DNA of 64,000 nt from contig CM035165.1 in NCBI GenBank assembly GCA_020205615.1, forward strand, positions 30,291,544-30,355,543, read 5' to 3'. How positions within the stretch are numbered: position 1 is the stretch's first letter; the number at the start of each line of letters is the position of its first letter. Positions 46,736 through 57,612 of this stretch are shown here, piece after piece. The position numbers and the translations under genes were made by a program. Source of the DNA: Panax quinquefolius. Lineage: Eukaryota; Streptophyta; Magnoliopsida; Apiales; Araliaceae. The notes under the pieces were generated by a model. It ran no database searches and was not told the DNA's origin. It saw only the letters and a list, made by a program, of their open reading frames with translations.

Positions 46736-48985
46736 GTTTTTATAAATAACTCACAGAAGTTGTTATCTGCTAACACCGCTGAATACCCTTGGTTAAAATA
46801 CAATAATACGCGTTATCGCACAAGAACACATGGTATTGCACCAATTATTGATTCTTACGTAAGAAGGCACTACTCAATAATTATTATAGTAATTACTGCT
46901 CAAAGATTTAATTGATTCAATAATTGTCATTGATATTTTATATTATCGTTGTTTTAATAATCATTACCACACAAGATTTTTCATTATCGAAGCAATAATT
47001 CATATTATCCTAATAATATTATTAGATAACATTATTGGCAATGTCTAGAAAGTTCTGCTTAAGGAGAGGTTTGGTCACCTAATCGCTGCCGCCAAAGAAA
47101 GAGAAACCTTATCTGAAAGCCCCTCTTCCTTGAAACCCGCCTCAGTTGTTATTATTGTGATTCTAATATTATTTGTGAATAATTATTTATTGATTTATAT
47201 GATAAGGAAAATATTCATTTTACGTGGATATAGATGGAGAAAATTTTTAAAGTGACAATTATTGAAAATTGATATTTTATCTTTTTGATAAAATAATATT
47301 TTATTATATTAATATAATATAATAATGGTGATATTTTTATAATTAATGTGGGATATATGAGTATATGAGGAGGAGGAGGAGTATTTTTTGTTGCAAAGTT
47401 GTTTAAAACATGTTAAACATGCTCCATAGAGACCCCATTTCTCGATCGAAATTTGATTATACCGTGAAAATCGTCTCAGTGATGTGGATTTCAGTCAATT
47501 TTGTTTGGAATTTGAAAAACTTTCTTTCCGCAAAGTTGTAGAGAATTGAATTTCCTATAGATAGTCGAGAGATTGAATTTTCTCGATAAAATGGCTATTT
47601 ATTATGAATTATAGAAGTTCGAAGTTCAAATAATTGATTTTTAAAAGTTTTAATTATTTTAATAACAAAACGCTTTTTTTTTGTTTTTTCTTATTATTTG
47701 TTGGATGAATTCAGATCTCAGAAAGTGGGCATAAGAATTTTTGATATATATATTAATATTATATTAAATTTTCGCTTTGGTGTTCTAAGCATTTTCCTAT
47801 AAATAGGTGCTTTAGGTTAGAATTAAAAATCACAACCGTAAACTAAAGATTTCTCTATATAATATCGAAGCGATTTTTGTGAGTATTTTAGTACTTTGAG
47901 TATTGCTTATACGATGCAAGTTCGATTCTCAAATATATCCGATATTCCAAAGATCGCTTCTTTCGAGGTGCGGATAGTAAGTGGATTGTAAGGGATAGTA
48001 AGGGTGTTATATTCTTCTTAAAATGATATTTTCTTCAATATCATTATGCCAAAATATTGGTTGGAAATTTTTATCAAATTTGGAACTTTTTAATGTCAGG
48101 GTTACTATTCATAAGTTACTATTCATGAGTTACTATTCACGATTTACTATTCATGAGTTACTATTTATGACGGGTTACTATTCATGAGTTACTATTCACG
48201 AAGTTACTTTTTTATGAGTTACTATTCACTAAGTTCTATTCACTACAAAATTGGTTTCTTTTTCTAACCGAATTATAAGTGATTTATGAATATTACTCTG
48301 GAGATTAAAACTATATATTGATTTTATTATCATATATAACATTTTATAACCCCGATGTTTAAATTCTCTTTCACCAGAGTGTAAAGATGGGTAGATTATT
48401 GGTATGATCACGACTAGGGTTCTCTTTGGCCAAGAAGTGAAAAGTCGAATTTGCGATGGTATGATCACTGACCATTAAATTTATAATTGAATATCTTTAG
48501 CTTAAGTGCAAAGGTGAATCGATCAACATGGTTATAATTATTGTTTATATAAATTTCGAAATAATTATATATTTCTTTGAGATATTAATATCTTTGGCTC
48601 ATAAAGACAAAGATGACTTATTGATGAATATCTTTTTGGCCAGTAGTAAAAAGATGAATTATCGATGAATATCTTTGGCATGTAGCGCAAAGATGGTCTG
48701 GTTGATTTAATATCTTTGCCCGTAGTAAAAGAGATGAATTTATTAGTATTATTATGAACATGAACTGTGATTTTGTATAACCATGATCTTTGATGTTTCG
48801 TGATGAAAATTATCTTTGTCCCGGATTAGAAAAGGAATTTAGAACAACAATTACGATTATGTAGTTATACATGTGATTGTGGACAAGAATTGTTGATTGA
48901 TGTTACAGTGGATAAAATATTGTTGGTGGACTTTTAACACGGAGAAGATAATAGACTTTTATAGTCTATTTGACTCTTCTAATGG
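46736..48985 (+). repeat. LTR fragment F in plus orientation, 2.25 kb
   Basis: It directly abuts LTR E but is inverted. It begins about 240 bp inside an LTR (TTTATAAATAACTCACAGAAG) and runs through the TATA box (47797-47806), the TTACTATTCATGAG array (48100-48245) and the inverted CAAAGATG modules (48590-48745). It ends near 48985, where it switches to minus-strand gag. It matches LTR H over its length. Confidence 0.88.
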
Positions 48986-51245
48986 ATTCTCTCCGTATCC
49001 CAAGACATCGAATACCTTGGTAATTTGTTTGACCCACGTTTCCACCATGATCGGATCCCGCTTTTCCTTAAATTTCGTGGTCCCAACTCTTTGAACTCGC
49101 TGGTCGTGACAAGCCGCATATCGCTAGCATTTCCACCAGATTCGCGTAACGAAGTTTCCTCGCTCCGGTTTTGTATAAACCGCAAAAACTTCAGACATCC
49201 CATCATTCATCATTTGTTTGGTAGTGTTGTTTAAAGGAGGATTATTGCCTTCCCTGTTGCATGTTCTCCGGTTTCAGAATTAAAGGTTGTTCCACAAGCC
49301 TCATACACTCCATTGTTAACGCTTCTCAACGTACCATTCTTAATATCGCCATAAAACAAGGGTTAATTAAACAAATTAACATATCACATAATATCCCTAT
49401 ATTATGACCGACCAACAAATAAGCTTAGATAGACACACTAAATAAGAATTTACTCATCTCTCCCTCTTAATTCTATTCCCGATCTCCGCTGGAGACCATA
49501 TCCCTAAGCTCGATATTCAACCGTGACGCCCCCAAAAATAGTATCTAACACCCATTCGAGTCGCCAAATACATGGTATGCGTGAAAGCAAACTACAACTT
49601 CAATAATACAATTGTCGCAAAATACGACAACACATACTTTGAGTTTAAATACAAATATTGTCTTCAGACAATATCCACACTCAAATAAGTCCTCATTATA
49701 ATTATTCAAACACTATTTTATAGAAATAGTGAGGATCGCTAAAACATCTTTCTAGAACCATCACCCATACCCCGATTCAGATCCTCGCTATGTTCTCACC
49801 TCCCGAGAAGAAAAATAGAACAAAAAAGAAAAGGGTGAGCTCAACTAGCCCAAGAAGAATATTATGACTAAGATAATATACAACAAATTATCATTAGTCT
49901 TCAACAGGGGAAAAATCGATAAAATATAATGTATAAACAAGTTTTAGATCAACAACTCGCAATGGAACAAAGAATCCATTAGAAGAGTTCAAGAGAGAAT
50001 GAGTTCTACTATCTTCTAAGATTTAAAAGTCCATCATCAATATTTTATCCTCGTAATAACAATCAATATACATCTTTAATCAAATATTCATCTTTTCACT
50101 ATACAGCCAAAGATATTCATTCAGATCACCAATGGTCATGTTCATCTCAACACTGCTCATCTTCGCACTACGGGCCAAAGATATTCATCGATTAATCATT
50201 CATCTGCACTCACTAAAGCCAAAGATATTTAGTAATATCATCATTTAGGATCGAGGATGATGAAAAATATTTTAAAAGAAAATGAATCCAAGTGAGATAG
50301 CAGATCAAATATTAAGGATTCAGATAAATGCTTTATCCAAAATCAATAATACTCCATAATAACCAATTTTGAAGCAAAATTCAAGAATGAAGATCAAAAC
50401 ATGGATACAATCAAAGATAAGAACCATAATAGACATCTTGGACAAAAAGGAGAAAATTTTATTTTTGGTGAATAGTGTCGATTCGTGAATAAAGGTCAGA
50501 TATACATGAATAAAGGTTGTATACGTGAATAAGAACCCCGACACAAAAAGTTCCAAATTTGATAAAAAGTTTATACCAATATTTCTAAGATAATGATATT
50601 GAAGAAAATATCATTTTAAGAAGAATATAACACCCCTTACCTCAAAATATCAAGATTTCCGATCGTAATATCTCAGATAAGGTCAAGAAAACTTGCATCG
50701 ATGAATGTAAACTCACAAAGTATCTAAATACTCACAAAATACACTCAATAATCTAGAGAGAGAAGAGAGAAAACTTGTTTCGTGTGATTTTCAATTCTAA
50801 CTTAGCCTCTCATTTATAGAAAATGTTAAGACGTCAAGAAGCACTTAACTCGCAGAACTCGATGGCTTTACCGCTACTATTCCCAACCACCACATTTGAA
50901 ATAAAATTCAACACATTTCTTCACCAACCAAAAGTGGGGCCCACCAATTCTAGAATTTTCCACCAAAATTATTTATAAACCTAATTTTCAATCAATCACC
51001 TCTTAAAATTCATAACAAATCATAATCGCTCATTTTAATTCTGCTCAAAATTTGTGGACATATACTTAACTTATATATGTATAACATATCCAAAAATTAC
51101 AACGATCCAACTACGATTAAAAATTATAACTCACGCAATATATCTCAAAATAACGATTTAATTTTTAATACCTTCATTCCGGGGATAAAAAATACCGATA
51201 AAACACCTCAACATTAACTCTTTCATTTTTTAACCACAATAAATA
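48986..51245 (-). mobile_element. Chromovirus G: gag start, PBS region and truncated 5' LTR
   Basis: 48986-49340 encodes the N-terminal gag on the minus strand (ORF 49206-48979, with TTSEFKELGP as in other copies). A degraded PBS region lies at 49508-49520, and the LTR starts CGTGACGCCCCC at 49522. The LTR runs to about 51245, including a TATA-like site at 50809-50819, and lacks about its last 850 bp. There element H begins in opposite orientation. Confidence 0.83.
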
Positions 51246-54076
51246 TAATTTTTAAATAAAAGGAATTTTTTATTTTTATTTGAAATAGTAAAGGTTGATT
51301 TGATTAATGTGGATAGTTAATGTGGGTTAAATACGCAAAAATATTTCAAAATAAGCAAGTGGTTATAAAATATTCATTATCGCTTGGAATATTCGCTTGG
51401 TCGGAATATTCATCGTTTGGGAATATTGAAGACGATACAAATGCCACATGTGTGTGGGGCCCCATAACGAAAAAAGTTGATGGATGAAGAAAACGACAAA
51501 TATAAGTTGTTTTTAAATAAATACAGAAGTTGTTACCAATCATCATCATTGAATACCCTATGGTTAAAACACACTAATACGCCATTGTGAACAAAGAAAG
51601 ATACTGTATTGCACCAATTATCGATTCTTACGTAAGAAGGCACTACTCAATAATGGTTACAGAATTATCGCTCAAAGATTTTATCGAAAGTTAATAATTG
51701 TCATATTGATATTTTATATTGTCGTTGTTTCAATAATTGTCATTACACAAGATTTTCATTATCGGCTAATAATTCATATTATCCAATAATATTATTAGAT
51801 AACATTATTGGCAATGTCTAGAAAGTTCTCGCCTAAGGAGAGGTTTGGTCACCTAATCGCGCCGCCAAGAAGAAGAAATTTTATCGAAAGCCCCTCTTCC
51901 TGAACCGCCCGTCACAATATTGTGATTCTCAGAATATTATTTGTGAATAATTAATTATTGATTTATATGATGAGGAAAATATTGATTTTATGTGGATATA
52001 GATGGAGAAAATTTTTAAATGACAATTGTTGAAAATTAATATTTTATCTTTTTCGATAAAATAATTCATTTAAATATATTATTTTAATAATATATTAATC
52101 TGGTGATATTTTTACAACGAATGTGGGATATATGAGTATACGAGGAGGAAGAGTATTTTTGTTGCAATAAATGTTTAAAACATGTTAAACATGTCATGGA
52201 CCCCATTTATCAATCAAATTTGATTATAATTGTAAAATTGCCCGCTTGTGGATTTGGTCAATTTGATTTGGAATTTGGAAAACTTTCTTCTGCAAAGTTG
52301 TAGAGAATTGAATTTCCTATAAAAACTCGCGAGATTCGAATTTTCTGATGAAAGGGCTATTTATTATGAATTATTGAAGTTCAAGTTCAAATAATCGATT
52401 TTTGAAGTTTAAAATATTTAAAATTAGAAAAACGTTTTTTCTTATTTTTTCTAGAAGGTGGTATGTGTTTGATGGCTGAAATCAGATTCTAGATATGTGT
52501 AGAAAATAATATAATTATATTATTAATTTATTAAATTTTTCGCTTGTGTTCTAAGCAATTTCCTATAAATAGGTGCTTAGGTTAGAATTGAAAATCACAC
52601 CGTAAAATCAAGTTTTCTCTCTATATTATCGAATGTATTCTTGTGAGTATTTTGAGTATACTTTGAGTATTGCTATACTAAGGCAAGTCCAAGTCATAGC
52701 CTATATCCTGTTTCAACTGTAAGATCGATCTTCGAGGTAAGTGGATATTATTTTTTTTTCAGAATGATATTATTTCTTCAATATCATTATATCAAATGTC
52801 GATCCAAGTTTTTATCAAATTTGGAACTTTTTCATGCTCTGGGGTTACTATTACTATTCATGAGTTACTATTCATGAGTTACTATTCACGAAGTTACTAT
52901 TCACGAAGTTACTATTCACGAAAGTTACTATTCATTTTAGTACTATTCATGTAAGCGTGAAGATGTTTTTTTTGTGGAATTTCTATCTTTTGGTGCTCTG
53001 AGTTATTATTCACGATACTAAGACTATTCACGATATACCAAGACTATTCACGATACTCAAGACTATTCAATTTAAAAATAAAATTTCTTCTTTTCGTCTA
53101 AAATATCTATTCGGATACTAACTCGATCAGATCCATGTTTTGATCATTCTCGAATTTTACACCACTATGATTATTTTTGAGGTATTTTTGACGTGGATAA
53201 AACCAAGTATTTAATCCTTAATCCTTAATCCTTGTCATTTTGTTTCATCGATTCGCTTTTTAAAAAAATATTTTCATCATCCTCATTTTAAATGATGATA
53301 TTATTGAATATCTTTCGCCCAGAAAAAAAAGATGAATGATTTTCAAGAATATCTTTGGCCTCAGAGTAAAAAAGATGAAATGTGTGAGATGAATACGATC
53401 GATTGATTAATATCTTCGCCTCAGAAAGTGCAAAGATGAACAGTGTTTAAATGAATAATGACTAATCGATGAATATCTTTCGCCTCAGAAGAAAAAAGAT
53501 GAATATTTGATTCCGTATGTATATCGATTGATGTTACAGGATAAAATATTGATGATGGATCGTTAAATTCATAGATTATAAGTAGATTTCATTCTCTACG
53601 TAACTCTCCTTCTATGAATTATTATTTTTCACCGCTAATATTGATCCTAAAACTTGTTGTCTATCAGATTCTATCGATTTTTTCCTCGTCAAGACTAACG
53701 ATAATTTGTCAGATATTATCTTAGTCATAATATTCTTTATCGGGCTAGTTGAGCTCACCCTTTTCCTTGTTGTTCCATTTTTCTTCTCGTGAGGCTAGAA
53801 TGTACGAGTACTAGCTTCGGGGTATGGAATGAAGGTTCTAGAGAGAGTTGTTTAGTAGTCCTCACACCATTTTGTAAAATAATGAATCAATAATTATGAT
53901 GGGGATTTATTTTATGTGGATATTGTCTAGAAGACAATATTATATTTAAACTCACAAGATATATTGTCGTATTTCACAATACATTTGTAGATATCAAGTC
54001 AGTAGTTTGCTTTTGCATCATGTATTCAAGCACTCGTAACGGGTGTCATGGTATACCTATTTTGGGGGCGCCACGC
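51246..54076 (+). repeat. 5' LTR of element H
   Basis: It starts near AATTTTTAAATAAAAGG without the TGTAAGACCCC terminus, and ends TTTTGGGGGCGCCACG. TATA box CTATAAATAG at 52563-52572; TTACTATTCACGAAG array at 52848-53060; CAAAGATG modules at 53310-53520. It aligns with the 3' LTR at 57613-60311. Confidence 0.87.
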
Positions 54077-54078
54077 TT

Positions 54079-54090
54079 GGTATCGTAGCT
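54079..54090 (+). other. Primer binding site of element H
   Basis: TGGTATCGTAGC differs by two bases from the initiator Met tRNA site TGGTATCAGAGC and lies two bases after the LTR end, as in element A. Confidence 0.8.
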
Positions 54091-54244
54091 TAGGATATGA
54101 TCTCTCCATGAGATCGGGAATAGAACTCAGAGGGAGAGACGAGTAAATCCTTCGCTAAAGGTGTCCTACCTAAGCTTATTTGTTGGTTGGTCATATTATA
54201 GGGTATTATGTGATTTGTTAATTTATTTAATTAACCCTTGTTTT

Positions 54245-54745
54245 ATGATAGTTTTTAAGAACGGTCACGAGAACGTTAACAATGGAGTGAATGAGATCGT
54301 GGAGAGACACCTCTAATCGCCAACCGTGATAATGTGATGTCAAAGTAAGAAGGAATTAGAGATATCCATGCAAGTGAGTGAAGAATCGATAGTCAGACCC
54401 TTAGATAATCGCAGAGGTAACAAATGAGAGTGAGGAAGAAGAGGAAGAAGAGGTAATTCAAGAGAGTTTATTAGAGGTATTTTACGATCAAAATATAGAA
54501 TTGCAAAATCAGATTCATGAGTTAGAAGAGCAAAGCTAAAGAATTGCAGAAAATGTGGAGCAAAAGGATGCAACGATTCAAGCTTCAGGTTACCCGATAC
54601 GTGATGCTTGAATGTAACACTTTTTTCGCAAGTAGTATAAGATGATAAAGTCGAATCGAAATGAAAGAAGAAATAATCGAACGAGTGAGAATGAGTGATG
54701 TATGGGTAAAAGCCGCACGACGCGCTGATATTATGGAAAGAGATG
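54245..54745 (+). pseudogene. Altered gag of element H with an acidic coiled-coil segment
   Basis: The gag N-terminus (54245-54310) matches other copies. The expected capsid blocks (GPPEFIGEP.., SQYEAKFGELSRF) are absent. In their place 54405-54539 is an open 44-residue segment with seven Glu in a row, followed by LLEVFYDQNIELQNQIHELE, whose spacing suits a coiled coil. After a stop the charged wording continues to about 54640. The normal nucleocapsid resumes near 54750. The segment could be a captured host fragment or an alternative gag piece; I do not recognise it. Confidence 0.6.
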
Positions 54746-55100
54746 TCCAATCTAAAAAGAGAAGATTTAACGATGACGGAAGACGCTTAGCAGAACATCA
54801 AAACACCATCAACAAATTCTAGGGAAGAGAACGATCGCCAGCTAGATGCTACAGATGTGGAGAGGAGGACATATAAGGTCAAACTGCTCAAAGCCTTCCA
54901 AGGTATGCTATAATTGTGGAAAAGAAGGACATATCGCCGAGATCAGACGATATCGAAACCCACCAAATGAATGGTGACTCAAAAGGATGTCCCGTAAAAG
55001 TCAAAGTCAACGCTTCGAAGAGCGCTTTGTCGCGACTTCATCAAAATGCGAGGAACCCGAACGGTTAGCAAGTTAGTTAATTATAAATTTCGTAAGTTTA
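54746..55100 (+). pseudogene. Nucleocapsid of element H
   Basis: KKRRFNDDG, then a first knuckle start CYRCGEE and a second degraded knuckle reading AIIVEKKDIS in another frame. The wording follows the nucleocapsids of A and C. Frameshifts and a stop break both knuckles. Confidence 0.75.
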
Positions 55101-55700
55101 TACCTTACTAGATACCTGGTTCTACCCATTCTTTTATCTCTCTCTCAAGGCCAACGCTTGAACTCGACTTCACGAGAAATTAGACTTTGACCTATTATGG
55201 AGACTCCATTAGAGAAACTTTCATTACATCCGTTGTTTAAAATCTTGCTTGATTCAAGTCAGCACTATCACATTACCGTTAACCTTATTTCTATAGAGAT
55301 ATTTGCTTTGATGTGATTTTAAGGTTAACTACTCATCACGCCAAATTGATTGCTTTTCGTAAGGTCATAGTTTTCATATTCCTAAGCAACTCCGTTATTC
55401 AATTCAAGCAATCAAACCATCAGAGTCAAACATTTTCATATCAAGCCATGAAGTCATTCGCTTATTACGGATGTCAAGTTTTCTTAGTCCATGTTATGGA
55501 TTTGAATAAAGACACGCCGATTTGAATAATATTCCCGTTGTTATTGATTTTCCCGACGATTTCAAGAATTTCGCTTACTCCCAAAGCCTCGATATTAAAT
55601 TTTGTATCGACTTTGAACCCCCAGACAAAACTCATTTCTAAAATCTCATATCGAATGGCTCCTATTGAACTTCGTGAGTTAAAAATTCAACTATAGAATT
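55100..55700 (+). pseudogene. Protease region of element H
   Basis: The LTTHHAKLIAFRKVI block (ORF 55313-55525) is the post-active-site part of the protease. The upstream DTGSTHSF-like coding (near 55110-55130) is frame-broken. The linker to RT follows, and then RT is cut. Confidence 0.78.
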
Positions 55701-56280
55701 TGGTACCGAGCCTTTATCTTGTGACTTTTCAGGAATTCACCCTGCCGCACTCTCGTAGGGACGCCATATTCGCAGGCGAGCAAGAATCGATAGGTGTCAT
55801 TGTGACGCATATCCAAGATTGGGATATGAGTCACAGCTTGAGAGCAACCTAAGTCAAGAATCTAAATACGTAGCTTTCAGGCTTAGTTGGTTATTATCTG
55901 AGATTCGTGAAGGATATTCTCAATCGCTATTCCATTAACGCAATGACTCAAAGAGATACAAAATTGAATGGAGCAAGGAATGGGAAGATTTTCAAGAACT
56001 CAAGAGGAGACTCATTTCAAACACATGTTCGACCATGCCATCCTCGAAAAAGCGAACGGTAGCCGACGCGCGATGAGTAGAAGATCATATGCGGAACGAA
56101 AAGGATGATGTCAAGTATACGACAGAGCCAACTTTAATAGTAAAAAGTTAAGGTCGCTTCAAGCCACCCACCCTTGAAATGATGCGTATGAAGAAGAAAG
56201 TACAAGAAGGAGCTATTCCTAAGTTTAGAATCGATCGATGAAGAAGGAATACTTCGAGTCCACTCTAGACTTTCAGGTTC
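55700..56280 (+). pseudogene. RT end scrap and integrase spacer of element H; catalytic RT and RNase H missing
   Basis: Directly after the protease linker come the RT thumb wording (GYYRRFV-like near 55890, then the SKE..F-like region to about 56020). The spacer that precedes integrase in other copies follows (KKEYFESTLDF near 56240). The FIDD catalytic block and the entire RNase H are absent. These parts make up about 1 kb in element C. Confidence 0.75.
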
Positions 56281-56289
56281 CTAACGACT

Positions 56290-57598
56290 GATTTGAAGTA
56301 CAAGATTACGATGGAGGCACACAACACGCCATTTGCAATCCATCTCGAAGTACTAAAATGTATCGTGATCTTCAACATACATTTTGGTGGAACAATATGA
56401 AGAGAGAGATTGCAAAGTTTATCTCGAGATGTTTAACTTGTCAACGTAAAAAAAAAGAGCATCTTGTACCTAAGGGTCCGCTGCAACCACTTGAGATTCC
56501 TGAATGGAAGTGGGAACACATTACTATGGATTTCATTACTACGGGTCTTCCCAAGGTTTTTCAAGGCATCAATGCTATTTGGGTTATTGTTGATAGATTA
56601 ACCAAGTCCGCTTCATTTTCACCGATACGAGAGACTTATTCCTCGAACGCCTTTTCTCGTATGTGACGTAAATGAGATTGTGAGATTGTATGGCATGCCA
56701 AGATCCATAGTTTTAGATCGTGACCCAAGATTCACTTATGATTTTGGGTTAGTTCAGAAAGCTATGGGCACTAATTTATTTATCTGGGCTGGCATACCAT
56801 CCTCAAACGGATGGGCAATCGTAAAGGACTACTCAAACTCTCAAGATATATTAAAACTCGTGGTCCTAGATTTCAAAGGAAGTCGATAAGTATTGCCATC
56901 GGTGGAATTCTCATACAACAATAGTTATTAAACAAATATAGTATGGTTCCATTCAAGCATTATATGGACTAAAATGTCGCTTCCAATATGTGGGATGAGG
57001 TGGGTGAAGCAACATTGTTGGGACCCGAAGTTAGTACGTATGATCACCGAAAAGATCCAAATGATTCGACAACGATATAAAACCAGCACAAGATCGACAA
57101 AAGAGTTATGCGGATCTTCATCGAAAGGACGTGGAATTTAATGTGGGGATCATGTATTGTCATGAAGTTGCTTCCATGGAAGGAGTTACAAGATTTGGGA
57201 AGAGAGGAAAGCTCAATCCACGATTTATCGGGTCCATTTCAAATTTCGACCGAGTAGGAAATGTAGCCTATAGACTTTCATAAGCATTCTCTCGAGTATG
57301 TCTCAGTGTTCATAATGTGTTTCATATCCAGCATTTCAGAATATGTGAAAGACCCAACCACGTTATAGAAAGTTAGAACCGGACGAGATAGCCAAGACTT
57401 AACGTATGAGGAGGTACCTGCCAAGATTTTGATAGAAGGAGCATGTCCTACGCCAAGAAAGGTTATACCACAAGTTAAAGTTTTGTGGAGGAATCATGCT
57501 ATAGAGGAAATGACCGGGAATTGGAAACTAAAATGAAAGCGAGGTATCCTCACCTTTCAAACACTGTGTACGTGACGCCAATTTCGAGGACTAAATTT
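56290..57598 (+). pseudogene. Integrase with chromodomain of element H
   Basis: The best preserved integrase in the window. The ORF 56358-56666 holds the zinc finger end (HTFWW..ISRCLTCQR), MDF with the first catalytic Asp, and AIWVIVDRLTKSA. The next frame (56680-56889) has [10 protein letters not shown] with the second Asp. The GPF region (57190-57260) and the tail KVLWRNHA..KMKARYPHL (57470-57560) complete a chromodomain integrase. At least three frame breaks remain. Confidence 0.87.
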
Positions 57599-57612
57599 CA
57601 TAAGGAGGGAGG
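57599..57612 (+). other. Polypurine tract of element H
   Basis: ATAAGGAGGGAGG directly before the 3' LTR, identical in core to the tracts of block C on the other strand. Confidence 0.85.

Noticed and set aside
54340..54750. 136-codon minus-strand frame in element H
   Set aside because: It lies opposite the gag replacement segment. The plus strand has the element's own coding direction and a better defined acidic coil, so the minus frame is probably its mirror.
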